Assembly: GCA_035695045.1 (NCBI GenBank)
Contig: DASSEX010000008.1
Span: 57,948 to 121,947, forward strand
From: DASSKP01 sp035695045
GTDB taxonomy: Bacteria; Actinomycetota; Actinomycetes; JAFAQI01
Reading direction: 5' to 3'
Length of the DNA: 64,000 bases
Shown here: positions 32,638 to 42,330 of the stretch, in pieces
Position numbering within the stretch: the first letter of the stretch is position 1
Layout of the letters: every line of letters begins with the position of its first letter
Notes under the pieces: generated by a model
The model's database searches: none
What the model was told of the DNA's origin: nothing
The model's input: only the letters and a program-made list of their open reading frames with translations
Program-made: the position numbers and the translations under genes

Positions 32638-35600
32638 CTAGTGGCCTCCGGAAGCAACCGCCATGGATGCGAGCGCCTCGGTCGCCCTGGCGGCGTAGAC
32701 CACGGCACCCTTGGCCGTGAACAGCTGCACCGCGCGCCGAAGCTGGTCCTCGGCGGCCTCCACGTCACCCAGCGTCGAGAACACAGAAGCGGCGAGGAGC
32801 GCCGCCTCGCCCTGCGTCTGCGGCGCCTGCATCCCCTCCGTGATGCTCAGGGCGTGGTCCACGTCGAGTCGGGCTGCTCGCGCGTCGCCACCGCGGGCGC
32901 GCAGCAACGCCCGGACAAGGCGGGCCTGCGCCTGTGTGACGGCGTCATCGTCCTCCCCTAGCTCCAGCGAGCGTTCGACCCACTCCTGCGCTTCTTCATC
33001 GTGGCCGAGGGCGGCGAGCGCCTCCGCGAGCTGGGCAGCGTTGGTCGACATGAACCCGCGCTCACCCATGCGGTCGAGCTCGGCACAGCTCTGCCGGCCG
33101 GCGTCGACGGCTGCCTGCACATCCCCGGACGCCATCGCGATCTGCCACGCGCACTGGCCGGCGATCGCGGCCGCGAGCCACTGTCCTCGGTCGCGGAACG
33201 CCGCGGTCATCTCGTCGTGGAGCGCCCGGGCCTCGTCGAACCGACCGACGTGCGCCAACATCGTCGCCCGCATGACGTCCACCCACGGGTCGAAACCGGC
33301 GGATCGGTCGCGCAGTTCCTCGAGCATCTGCAGGGCCTGCGGGATCGGCGTCGGTCCCATCGTGATGTGCGCCGTCAGATGCGCGCCCTCCGTCGTCAGA
33401 AACGCGTCATCGCTGCGCTCGGCGTACATCCGGCACTTCAGACCCGCCTCGAGTCCGTCTCCGAAGCGGCAGGCCTGGTGGGCGACCTGCACCAGGGCCC
33501 ACCATCCCCACGCCAGCGCGCCGTCGTCGCCGGCCGCCTCGAACCTGGGCAGAGCGATCTCGGTCAGATCTCGGATCTGCTGCACGCGGTCGGCGCCGCC
33601 CGTGCTGTGCGCACCGATGCTGAGCGACGTGAGCTGCGCCTGCAAGCTGCCGATGCGGTCGCCGGCCCGGGTCGCCGCGTGCAGGACCGCGTTGGCCCGG
33701 TCGAAGGCCTCGGCCGGGCGGCCGCACATCATCACCGCGAGCGCCGTCCCGAGCTCGAGCGACACGTCAGGGCGTTCACGTGGCGAGAGTGCACGCGCCC
33801 GGTCGAGCAGATCCACCGCACCGGCGACGTCGCGACGCGCCATGTGCTTCCGACCAGCGGCTTCGAGGCGGTCCGCGGCTTCCTGGGCCAGCCGCCGTAC
33901 GCCGTCGTCCACGGGTCCGAGGCCGGCACGATAGCGATACGCCTGCTCCAGGTGGTGGCCGACCAGCTCGTCCCGCACGACGACTTCGACGAACTCCTGG
34001 TCGAGCCAGCGCGCGAAGCGTTCGTGCAGCTCCGCGCGCGACGACTTCGGAAGCCGGTCGTACGCCGCGTCGCGAAGGAGCAGGTGCCGGAACCGGAAGG
34101 CCTCGTCACGGCCCAGCGTCGGAGGCTCCGGACGGAGCAGGTCCTTGCGCACCAGACCGAGGAGGCGACGCGACAGCTCCGGATCGTCTGCTCCCATCGC
34201 GACCACAGCGCGGCGGTGGAACGAGTGCCCCTCGACGGCACCACACTCGAGAGCACGCAGCTCGGCCGGATCCAGCTGGTCGAGCCGGGCAGCAAGCAGG
34301 GCCTGAATCGTCGGCGGCACACGCACGTCGGCACCGCCGGAGGCCTCGACGAGCGCGACCATCTCCTCGGCGAACAGCGGGTTGCCGGCCGAGGCCTCCT
34401 TGACCTTCGCCCGGGCCGCGGGGTCGAGCGACGTCGACAGCGCGTCGATGAGCTCTTCTGTCTCACTCGCCGCGAGCGGTTCCAGGAGAACGGTGGATGC
34501 GTTGAGCGAGCCACTCCCCCATCCCTGACGATGTTCCAGCAGCTCGGGACGGGCCATCGCGAGGACGAGCAAGGGCGCATCCCGGCTCAGCGTCACGACG
34601 TGCTCGACGACGTCGAACAACGCCTCGTGCGCCCAATGAAGGTCGTCCAGGACCACGACCAGCGGTCGGACGGTCGCGACGTGCTCGAGCAGCCGACGAA
34701 CACCCCATGCGATGTCGATGGTCGACGAGACTGCCGCGTCGCCGTCGACAAGCGCGCGGATGGAGCCGGCGACGGCTTCGTCGCGTTCGAGCAGTTCGTT
34801 CACGTGCTCGAACGTCGAACCCTGTTGCAGCTGACGGACAACCTCCACCGCCGGCCACAGACCGACACCGTTGCCGTAGGACAAGCACCTCCCGCGGACC
34901 ACGGTGGCATCGACGTCGCGCAGGAACTCGCCGACCAACCGTGACTTGCCGACGCCCGCAGTGCCCAGCACTGTAAACAGCACGCAGGCACGATCAGCGA
35001 CGGCTTGGTCGAACGCGCCGCGCAGCATCTCGAGCTGTCGCTTCCGTCCGACCATCGGTGTCGCGCGCACGGCTCGCTCGGCTGTCGTCGCGGAGATGAG
35101 CCGGAACACGCGGCTCGGCACGGTCTTGCCCTTCAGCAACGCCGGCTCGAGCTCCTCCAGCGTCGCGGAGCCTCCGGCGAGCTCTGCTGTCATCTCACCT
35201 GCGTATATCTGGCCAGGCGGAGCGAGCTGCTCCAACCGCGCGGCGACGTTGACCGCGTCCCCGGTCGCGAGCCGCTCCGACGTGCCCGTCACGACGTCAC
35301 CGGTGTTGACGCCGATGCGGATCTGCAAGGTCGCGCCGAAGTCCTGCTCCAGTGCGGAGTTGAGCGGTCCCAGGGACTCCATCAGATCCGATGCGGCGCG
35401 CAAAGCGCGCAACGCGTCGTCCTCGTGGACGACGGGCACGCCGAAGATCGCCATGACGGCATCGCCGATGAACTTCTCGACAGTGCCGCCGTGCCTCTCG
35501 ACCACGCTTCGGGCTGTCTCGAAGAATCGAGACAGCATCCGGCGCAGGCTTTCGGGCTCCAGCCGGTCACCCAGCGCAGTGGAGCCGGTGACGTCGGAGA

Positions 35601-35724
35601 ACAGCACCGTCACGGTCTTGCGCTGCTCCTGGTCCGCCGTTCCGGCCGCCAGCCGGACGCCGCACTCAGCGCAGAACTTCGCCGCGTCCGGGTTCGCGGT
35701 TCCACAGGCCGGACATGACCGCAC
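32638..35724 (-). CDS. Class III adenylate cyclase fused to AAA/NB-ARC-like ATPase and TPR domains
   Basis: Protein of 1028 residues. Zinc ribbon at 4-21 (CPAC, CAEC); cyclase domain about 36-200 with metal Asp 44 (FSD) and Asp 88 (IGD), substrate pair Lys 84 and Asp 156 (which selects ATP), and transition-state Asn 159 and Arg 163; ATPase domain with Walker A GTAGVGKSR at 254-262 and a later VVLDDLHWAH; then TPR-like repeats from about 600 on. All catalytic residues are present, so it should make cAMP. This architecture is typical of soluble actinobacterial cyclases. It reads GTG at 35724 and precedes the CNB gene. Confidence 0.92.
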   Translation of the reverse strand: MRSCPACGTANPDAAKFCAECGVRLAAGTADQEQRKTVTVLFSDVTGSTALGDRLEPESLRRMLSRFFETARSVVERHGGTVEKFIGDAVMAIFGVPVVHEDDALRALRAASDLMESLGPLNSALEQDFGATLQIRIGVNTGDVVTGTSERLATGDAVNVAARLEQLAPPGQIYAGEMTAELAGGSATLEELEPALLKGKTVPSRVFRLISATTAERAVRATPMVGRKRQLEMLRGAFDQAVADRACVLFTVLGTAGVGKSRLVGEFLRDVDATVVRGRCLSYGNGVGLWPAVEVVRQLQQGSTFEHVNELLERDEAVAGSIRALVDGDAAVSSTIDIAWGVRRLLEHVATVRPLVVVLDDLHWAHEALFDVVEHVVTLSRDAPLLVLAMARPELLEHRQGWGSGSLNASTVLLEPLAASETEELIDALSTSLDPAARAKVKEASAGNPLFAEEMVALVEASGGADVRVPPTIQALLAARLDQLDPAELRALECGAVEGHSFHRRAVVAMGADDPELSRRLLGLVRKDLLRPEPPTLGRDEAFRFRHLLLRDAAYDRLPKSSRAELHERFARWLDQEFVEVVVRDELVGHHLEQAYRYRAGLGPVDDGVRRLAQEAADRLEAAGRKHMARRDVAGAVDLLDRARALSPRERPDVSLELGTALAVMMCGRPAEAFDRANAVLHAATRAGDRIGSLQAQLTSLSIGAHSTGGADRVQQIRDLTEIALPRFEAAGDDGALAWGWWALVQVAHQACRFGDGLEAGLKCRMYAERSDDAFLTTEGAHLTAHITMGPTPIPQALQMLEELRDRSAGFDPWVDVMRATMLAHVGRFDEARALHDEMTAAFRDRGQWLAAAIAGQCAWQIAMASGDVQAAVDAGRQSCAELDRMGERGFMSTNAAQLAEALAALGHDEEAQEWVERSLELGEDDDAVTQAQARLVRALLRARGGDARAARLDVDHALSITEGMQAPQTQGEAALLAASVFSTLGDVEAAEDQLRRAVQLFTAKGAVVYAARATEALASMAVASGGH

Positions 35725-35801
35725 ACGCGGACGTTACGACACTGCGTGCCCGTTTCGCAGCGCAAGCGCGATCCCGGCGATGGGCTGAAAAATCGGACCG
35801 G

Positions 35802-38800
35802 CTAGGTCATGGTCCAGCGGTCGATGGCGATGTTGGAGTCCGTGGCACCCGACCGATGGGTGCCGAGGACGACGATGCGCAGCACGTGCGTGCCCCCACC
35901 AAGGCTGCCGAACGTGCGCTTGACGCCGTACTTGATCGATGACGAGAAGTTGTCGAAGGTTCCCTTCTTGACGCCGTCAACGTAGACCGTCGCCTTGCCC
36001 ATGGCGGGTGACGTGACGGTGTACCAGGTCACAGACCCGCTGACGAACGTGAACGAGACCGTCGACCCGGCCAGGTCGTCGACGACGTAGTGCCCGCCCG
36101 AAGCGCCGGTCGCGGCGACGCTCCGCCAGGTGTAGACGACGGCGGCCGCGTTGTCCTGCGCACTCGTGGCGCCGGAGACGAACCTGTCGACGGCGACCTG
36201 GTCGTCCGTGGCGGCGGTCGAGCCCTTCGCGCCCGCGACGACCACCTTGATCGTGTGGGTCGCGTTGCTGAGGCTCCCCACCGTGCGCGCAACGCCGTAG
36301 TGAGTGCTGGTGGCGTAGTTGTTGATGCTCAGCTTCTTCGCGCCGTCGACATAGACGGTTGCCTTGCCCATGTTCTTGCCGGTCACCGTGTACCAGGTGA
36401 CCGAGGTGCCGTTGAACTGGTACGACGCCGACGCGCCCGCGGCGTGCTCTTCGGCGTACGAGCCGCCGGAGGCGGACGACGTCGAGATCCTCTTCCAGGA
36501 GTAGACGGCGGCGCTGCTCGTCTCCTGCTCATTCGTCGAACCGCGGAAAGTGCTCGTCGTCGTCGCGAGTGCGTTGCCGGCCATGTCGGTGATGGCCGGG
36601 ATGACGCCGACCGGGTTCAGGGTCACGTTGTAGGTCTGGCCGGGGACGAGCCCGCCGGTCGCGGTCATCGATGCCTTGGTCACGGGCCCGGCGGTGCAGT
36701 CCGTCGCCGCGGTGCCGTTGAGGCAGGTGATGTGAGTCCCTGCGGCGGGCGCGGGGCTGAGCGTGAACGTCGTCGGCGAGACGCTCTTGACCGGCTCGTC
36801 GAACACCGCGACGACCGGGCCGGTCAACGTCTTCGGGTTCGTGATGGTCGCGGTAGGCGGCGTGTTGTCGAAACCGATGTTGAACGACGCGCCCGCGGGC
36901 GTCGGGTCGGTGTTGTTGTTGGCGTCTGTGGCCTGCACGTAGAACTGGTAGCTGCCGTCGGCGAGGCTGGGGTAGGTCTTGGTGTACTCATACGCGCCGC
37001 CGACGTTCGACTGCTGACCGCAGTGGTTCTCGATGACGGTCGAGCTGTCGCCCGACGTCGTGTGCGAGATGAGCGTGCACATGAACGTCGCGTACGGGTC
37101 CTCGCTGGAGTGGAAGGTGAACGTCACCGACGTCGTGTTGTAGACGGTCTGGCCGTTCGCCGGGCCGCCGTCGAGGAAGGTGTCCGGCGGCGTCGTGTCA
37201 CCCGCAGACGCGCTGCCGAGACCGTTGGCGTTGATCGCATCGGCGAACTGGTTGGACGTGTCGCTGGTCGTGCCGTTGACGGCGGTCGACGCCGCGGAGA
37301 CGACGCCGGTGCCGATGTCGGCTGTCGCAGTCCCGAGCAGCACACCCGGCGGGACGAAGTTGCCCAGTGCGTAGGACAGGCCAGAGAAAGTCACAGTGCT
37401 CGGAGAGCCCGAGCTCGGCGCCGTCACCGGGAAGATCGCCGCGGTCTGCGGCGGCGCACTCACGATGACGTTCGGCGCGAGAGTGACGGAGATCGTCTGC
37501 GTGTTCACGATCGGTGCGCCGAGGGTGAGGCCGTTCGTGGCCGAGGCGGATGGAGCCGCTGAGAACGTGGTGCGGTAGGCCGCGATCTGACTCGCGTAAG
37601 GAGACAGAAGCACGAGAGCGCTGTTGTTCGCGGTAAGCGCGCCCACCGACGGTTCGACGTACTGCACATTCGCACCGGCGACGGGGCTCGTTGCCGAAGC
37701 GGGCGGGGCAGCGGCCGGCATGAACTCGCCGGATGGCGAGGTGACGAGCAGCGCATCCGTCACGGTCTGGCTGGTGAAGGAGCCGCCGCCGGACAACTTC
37801 AGGCTCACCTTGTCACCCGCAACGGCGCCCGGAGCGACGTCGTAGTAGATCGGCCCGATGACGATCGTCGATGGCACCGTGTTCGGGTTCTGGACGGTCC
37901 ACGTCGCTGTTACGTCACCGGCGTCGAGCGTGGCCGCCGCACTGGACAGCGACAGGTTGCCGGCGGTGAGCGACGTGACGGGCGGGTTCGCGACATTGAA
38001 GGTCACGCCGGCTTCCTGGATCGCGACCGAGAAGGTGTCGCCGGTGCGCAGGGCGCCGGCCTGTGCGGTGATGGTGATGTTGCCGGCGGCCTCCTGCGCG
38101 CCGGGCACGGTCAGGACCGCGTCGCCGGCTGAGCTCGTGGAGGTGGCGCCGCCGACCGTGGCGACGGCGATGCGGCCAGGGACGATGTACTCCGTGCCGA
38201 CCGACCCCCCGGCGATGGTCGCGGTCAGGGTGATCGGACCCGACGGCGCCTGCGCCGTGTTGAGGACGATGTTGCTGACGGTGAGCGTCGACGTCGAGCC
38301 GTTGGACGGGTCCTGCGCGTCGACCGACACCGTGAAGCCGGTCTCGTTCGGTTGCACCGTCGGCCCGTTGAGGCCATGCACGGACACCGACATCGCCCCG
38401 CCGCTGGCGAACGGCGTCGTCGTGAGCCCGACCGTGTCGGCACTTCCGTCGGCGTCGCGCACTCGGAAGGTGATCACGTCGCCGGACTTGAAGAAGTCCT
38501 TCACCGGCTCTGACAGCGAGAGGTTGCCCGCGACCTGGTTGCTTCCCGTGCTGGTCAACGTTGGCTGAGTGACCGGCGTGAAGGTCGCCTTCTGCGTGGC
38601 AGCCGTGAGCACGCTGGCAACCGCCGTCGGTGTCGTCGAAACGAAACCACCACTGTCGGTGGCATACGCGGACGCGCTGCCTGTCGCGGCCGCGGCGTCG
38701 ATCACCGGGTTCAGCTGCGCGACGGTCAGGACACCAGGGAAGGCGCTGCTGGCGCTGTTCTGCGTGACCGTCAGCACGACTTCGTCCTGCAACGTCCCGC

Positions 38801-39113
38801 TGCTGCTCGCGACCGCGAGCGTCGCCGCGAGACCATTGGTTCCGCTGACGACAGGGGTCGTCGTGAGATGCAGGGTGGACGCGGCGGCCGAGTCCTTGAG
38901 CCGAATGGTGATGACATCGTTCAGCGGGAGCTGGCCGGGCGCGCTCTCCGTCAGAGTGACGTTCCCGACCGGAGCGGTCGTTCCTTGCAGGACGTTGAGC
39001 ACGGAGCTGGCGCCGACGGTGACCGAGGGCGTGACAGCGAACGCGATGACGGCTGGTCCGCCGGCGAGAATCGCGACGACAGCGCAGAGCACCGGGACAA
39101 GGCGACGCAACAT
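35802..39113 (-). CDS. Giant secreted Ig-like repeat protein with two C-terminal beta-sandwich modules
   Basis: Protein of 1103 residues. The ATG at 39113 follows AGGAG by 7 bases and opens a signal peptide (RRLVPVLCAVVAILAGGPAV). About 700 residues of beta-rich repeats resembling filamentous surface proteins follow, then an Ig-like domain with cysteines, a Big_5/SwmB-like domain (FDEPVKSVSPTTFTLSP), then two ~105-residue modules. Both modules carry SVTWYTVT, MGKATVYVDG and VxRTxGSL, and match the paired modules in the protein at 449-2953. It is probably exported and surface-associated. No anchor motif (LPXTG or lipobox) was seen. Confidence 0.8.
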   Translation of the reverse strand: MLRRLVPVLCAVVAILAGGPAVIAFAVTPSVTVGASSVLNVLQGTTAPVGNVTLTESAPGQLPLNDVITIRLKDSAAASTLHLTTTPVVSGTNGLAATLAVASSSGTLQDEVVLTVTQNSASSAFPGVLTVAQLNPVIDAAAATGSASAYATDSGGFVSTTPTAVASVLTAATQKATFTPVTQPTLTSTGSNQVAGNLSLSEPVKDFFKSGDVITFRVRDADGSADTVGLTTTPFASGGAMSVSVHGLNGPTVQPNETGFTVSVDAQDPSNGSTSTLTVSNIVLNTAQAPSGPITLTATIAGGSVGTEYIVPGRIAVATVGGATSTSSAGDAVLTVPGAQEAAGNITITAQAGALRTGDTFSVAIQEAGVTFNVANPPVTSLTAGNLSLSSAAATLDAGDVTATWTVQNPNTVPSTIVIGPIYYDVAPGAVAGDKVSLKLSGGGSFTSQTVTDALLVTSPSGEFMPAAAPPASATSPVAGANVQYVEPSVGALTANNSALVLLSPYASQIAAYRTTFSAAPSASATNGLTLGAPIVNTQTISVTLAPNVIVSAPPQTAAIFPVTAPSSGSPSTVTFSGLSYALGNFVPPGVLLGTATADIGTGVVSAASTAVNGTTSDTSNQFADAINANGLGSASAGDTTPPDTFLDGGPANGQTVYNTTSVTFTFHSSEDPYATFMCTLISHTTSGDSSTVIENHCGQQSNVGGAYEYTKTYPSLADGSYQFYVQATDANNNTDPTPAGASFNIGFDNTPPTATITNPKTLTGPVVAVFDEPVKSVSPTTFTLSPAPAAGTHITCLNGTAATDCTAGPVTKASMTATGGLVPGQTYNVTLNPVGVIPAITDMAGNALATTTSTFRGSTNEQETSSAAVYSWKRISTSSASGGSYAEEHAAGASASYQFNGTSVTWYTVTGKNMGKATVYVDGAKKLSINNYATSTHYGVARTVGSLSNATHTIKVVVAGAKGSTAATDDQVAVDRFVSGATSAQDNAAAVVYTWRSVAATGASGGHYVVDDLAGSTVSFTFVSGSVTWYTVTSPAMGKATVYVDGVKKGTFDNFSSSIKYGVKRTFGSLGGGTHVLRIVVLGTHRSGATDSNIAIDRWTMT

Positions 39114-39298
39114 GAGAGGCTCCTGTATGTCTGCGCGCCGTCCCCGGGCTGGCGCAGCGTTGCGCACTCTCCATCGGGCAGCGAGAAGCCTTCGCTTTAG
39201 AACCTGGGTGAAGAATCGATGCGCCGCGTCACGTATCGCCTGCGTCACTGCGCCATACGGCTGAATCTGACGCAGCGACGCGGCCTACAGCAGAGAGC

Positions 39299-39703
39299 TC
39301 ATCCGCAGGTGTCGCACCTGCCGCTCGCCGGAAGCTGCATGAAGCATGTCGGGCAGATGGCGGGCGGCGCGTCCTGACGTTTCGGCCTTGCCGGTTCGGC
39401 CCGGGGACGCCGCGGCGCCGTCGTCGTTCTGGTGCGACTGGCGACGGCCGGCGCGTCGGCACGCAGCCTCGAGGTCAGCTCGACGTCGCCGAGGTCGGCG
39501 ACAACCGTCGGCAGCCACTCCGACGTCGGCATCCGGGTATAGATGCCGGACCGCTGCTGCACCAACCGGGCAAGCTCGCTGTGCGTGACTGCACCGGCGG
39601 CGGACTCCAGGACTTCGCGGGCGACGGCCGCCCAGATGGCGCGCGCCGAGTCAAGGGTGACCGGGGAGCCGTCACCCAGACGGTAGGCAACCTGGCGAGA
39701 CAT
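39299..39703 (-). CDS. Hypothetical protein with C-terminal zinc ribbon
   Basis: Protein of 134 residues. The N-terminal ~80 residues look like a winged-helix or HTH fold (ARAIWAAVAREVLESAAGAV, then HSELARLVQQRSG). A basic Arg/Pro linker follows, and the last 20 residues hold CPTC and CDTC, a zinc ribbon. The ATG at 39703 has GGAG nearby; a GTG at 39718 is also in frame. It may bind DNA, but no family is recognised. Confidence 0.6.
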   Translation of the reverse strand: MSRQVAYRLGDGSPVTLDSARAIWAAVAREVLESAAGAVTHSELARLVQQRSGIYTRMPTSEWLPTVVADLGDVELTSRLRADAPAVASRTRTTTAPRRPRAEPARPKRQDAPPAICPTCFMQLPASGRCDTCG

Positions 39704-39796
39704 CACGCTCCAGTCCACCAGACATCCATGGTCAGAGTCTCGGCGGCATCAACGCGAAGATCAGGGCAGGCCGGAGATAGCTAAGTGACGTCGGGC

Positions 39797-40900
39797 TCAG
39801 CCCGTTCCGGCGGGGTTGCCGCTCCTGTCATCCCGCGTGCCGTCAGGGCTGCTGCCGGCGCTGTCGTCACGCGGAGTCGCTGGTCGCCGCGCCTGCCACC
39901 AGCGTTCGCCGGCGGTGCTCGTGTACGCGAGGGCGCCCAGCGGCAAGGTCAACCAGTACGCCATGAGCCGATAGGTGATGACGCCCACGGCAACAGTCGA
40001 CGTCGTGCCGCCGAAGCCGAGCAGGGTCGGGATCAGCACGCCCTCGACCACGCCGAGACCGCCCGGCGTCAGTGGCACCCAGGCCGCGACTTGCGCCAAC
40101 GCGAACGAGGTCATCAGTCCGTCGTATCCGTAGCTGTGGCCGTAGGCGCGGAGACAACACCACAGCGCGAACGCGTCGAGCAGCCAGTTGGCGGCTGCCC
40201 ACGCCATTGCCACCGCGAGTCGGCTGGGGTGCGCGGTCATCAGATCGAACTGCGCGCCGATCCGGGCGGCCCAGCGTGCGCCCGCGTCGTCGTCGACCTT
40301 CGGCACGCGCCGTGTCACGGCGCAGAGCACCCGGGTGGTCAGGGCTCGACCTCGGTGCAGCACCGTAACGGCGAGCGCGGCGACCACGACGACAGCGAGC
40401 CCCACAACGCAGGCAGACACGTACAGCGGCGACGACCCGTGCAGCGGGATGGCGATCGCGACCGATGAGACCAGCAACACGACGAGCAGGCACGACGCGC
40501 CGACACCTTGGCCGATCTTGGCGAAGGCGGCGTCGTCCGGCGGCACTCCCGCCTCGCTGAGCAGCCGAAGGCCAAGTGCAGTGCCGGCCGCGCCACCTGC
40601 CGGCACTGAGTGGTTGAGCCCGATCGTTGCGAGGTCGATCCGCAGCACCCGCTGGTACGGCGGACGGTGCGCCGGCGCCAGCATCATCCGGGTCGCCGCG
40701 GCGAATGCCGCGAACGACGCAAGCTCCGCGCCGAGTCCGAGCACCACCCAGGGGCTGTCGACGTCGAGAAGCGTACGGACCGTCGGCCCGAGGCCGGCGA
40801 TCTGCGGCAGGATGATGAACTCCACAACGAGGCCCAGCACAACCAGCTGCAGCACGCTGCGGATCGGCCAGCTGAACCAGAGACGGGCGCGCACCGTCAC
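39797..40900 (-). CDS. UPF0104/YbhN-like membrane protein (lysylphosphatidylglycerol synthase TM-type)
   Basis: Integral membrane protein of 367 residues with about eight helices. NHSVPAGGAAGTALGLRLL and WVPLTPGGLGVVEGVL are the conserved motifs of the family that includes the flippase half of MprF and glycosyltransferase partners. The soluble aminoacyl-transfer domain of MprF is absent. The role is probably in lipid or glycan handling. The C-terminal tail is charged and disordered. GTG start, divergent from the AI-2E-type gene with a 59-base gap. Confidence 0.85.
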   Translation of the reverse strand: MTVRARLWFSWPIRSVLQLVVLGLVVEFIILPQIAGLGPTVRTLLDVDSPWVVLGLGAELASFAAFAAATRMMLAPAHRPPYQRVLRIDLATIGLNHSVPAGGAAGTALGLRLLSEAGVPPDDAAFAKIGQGVGASCLLVVLLVSSVAIAIPLHGSSPLYVSACVVGLAVVVVAALAVTVLHRGRALTTRVLCAVTRRVPKVDDDAGARWAARIGAQFDLMTAHPSRLAVAMAWAAANWLLDAFALWCCLRAYGHSYGYDGLMTSFALAQVAAWVPLTPGGLGVVEGVLIPTLLGFGGTTSTVAVGVITYRLMAYWLTLPLGALAYTSTAGERWWQARRPATPRDDSAGSSPDGTRDDRSGNPAGTG

Positions 40901-40959
40901 GGTCTGCCCTGCGATGCGACACGGCAGACACGGCCACCACCGTCGGCTGTCATGTCACG

Positions 40960-42132
40960 GTGGACACTGGCCAGGTGCGGGCGGACGACGAGGCAGAGGC
41001 GCGGGCTCTCTCGCGGCTCGTCATCGAGAACGCCGACACCGACGTGTTCCTTCGTGACGGCATCGTGCGGGAGGCGGCGGCCGGCGCCTCGGAGGAGCGG
41101 CCCTTCGGCGTCGCCGCGGCGCCGTTGTCCACGCGATCTCCGTTCCGCATCGGCTTCACCGCAACACTCGGCGCCGCTGTCGCCGCTGCCTTGGCCGTTG
41201 CCGCGCTGCGCGCGTGGGGCGTCCTCATCCTGCTGCTGATCGCTGCCTTCCTGGCCGTGGGACTCGACCCGATGGTCGCCTGGCTCACCAAGCACCGCTG
41301 GCACCGTACCGTCGCGGCGGCGGCCGTTCTGCTCGCTGTCCTTGCCGTTGTCGTCGTCTTCATCGCGAGCGCCGTGCCGGCGCTCACCACCGAGTATCAC
41401 CATCTCCACACACAGGTTCCGCGACTCCTGAGCCATCTGCAGGCACGGCATGACGCGCTCGGCCGGGCTGCACGCAAGGTGCACATCTCGAGTGCGACGG
41501 TGTCGAAGTTCGTGTCGTTTCACGGCGTCGTCACGGCGACCCGCACGGTGCTCTCCCTCGCAGTCTCAGCGCTGACCGTCGCCGTACTCACGGCGTATCT
41601 GCTCGCCAACCTCCCTGCGATCAAGTCGACGGCCTACCGGCTGGCCCCGCGTACGCGCCGGGCGCGGGTCGGGCTGCTCACCGACGAGATTCTCCGGCTT
41701 GTCGGCAGCTACCTCCTCGGCAACGTCATCACCTCCGCCATCGCAGGCGCAGCGATGTTCGTCTTCCTGCTCGCAGTGGGCGTGCCGGATGCACTGTTCC
41801 TGGGCCTGCTCGTGGCGCTCTTCGACCTGATCCCGATGATCGGCGCACCCGTCGCCGGGATCATCGTCGCGCTGGTCGCGCTGTCGGTGTCGGTGCCGAT
41901 CGCGATCGCCACCGTGGCGTTCACGCTCGCGTTCCGCGTACTCGAGGACTACCTGCTCTCACCTCGCGTGATGAAGGCGACGGTTGAGGTCGCGCCGGTT
42001 GTCACCGTGGTGGCTGTTCTCGTCGGCGGCTCCTTGCTCGGCATCGTCGGCGCGCTGATTGCGGTGCCGGTGGCCGCAGCGCTCGACCTCATCCGCCGTG
42101 AGATCGTCCAGCCGAACCTGGACGCCACCTGA
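40960..42132 (+). CDS. AI-2E family transporter (PerM-like)
   Basis: Protein of 390 residues. A hydrophilic N-terminal ~60 residues lead into the family core, including LILLLIAAFLAVGLDPMVAW, ETFRxLxxGYLLGN-like GSYLLGNVITSAIAGA and LFDLIPMIGAPVAGI, with YLLSPRVMKATVEVAPVV near the end. Members export small molecules or ions; the AI-2 name does not prove that substrate. GTG starts are possible at 40960 and 40975; neither has a strong ribosome site. Confidence 0.88.
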   Translation: MDTGQVRADDEAEARALSRLVIENADTDVFLRDGIVREAAAGASEERPFGVAAAPLSTRSPFRIGFTATLGAAVAAALAVAALRAWGVLILLLIAAFLAVGLDPMVAWLTKHRWHRTVAAAAVLLAVLAVVVVFIASAVPALTTEYHHLHTQVPRLLSHLQARHDALGRAARKVHISSATVSKFVSFHGVVTATRTVLSLAVSALTVAVLTAYLLANLPAIKSTAYRLAPRTRRARVGLLTDEILRLVGSYLLGNVITSAIAGAAMFVFLLAVGVPDALFLGLLVALFDLIPMIGAPVAGIIVALVALSVSVPIAIATVAFTLAFRVLEDYLLSPRVMKATVEVAPVVTVVAVLVGGSLLGIVGALIAVPVAAALDLIRREIVQPNLDAT

Positions 42133-42330
42133 CCAAGGCCGGCGGTGAGGAAGAGCGGCACCATGGCCTGCCGCTCGCGGCAGGCATTCGGTGACCTTTG
42201 GCGCTCGAAGACGCGCCGTTCGCCTCTAGTCGGCAGGTTGTCGTCGAGCGTGTGCTGATGATGCCGGGTCAGCCGTGCCCCGAGTACCGTGCCCGGGCTG
42301 TCCCTGGTCCGGTGCGGAGGTGCTCTCGCA

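Noticed and set aside
32638..35724. Long opposite-strand ORF (33001-34944) as a gene
   Set aside because: It is a shadow frame of the cyclase gene, rich in Arg, with no recognisable domain.
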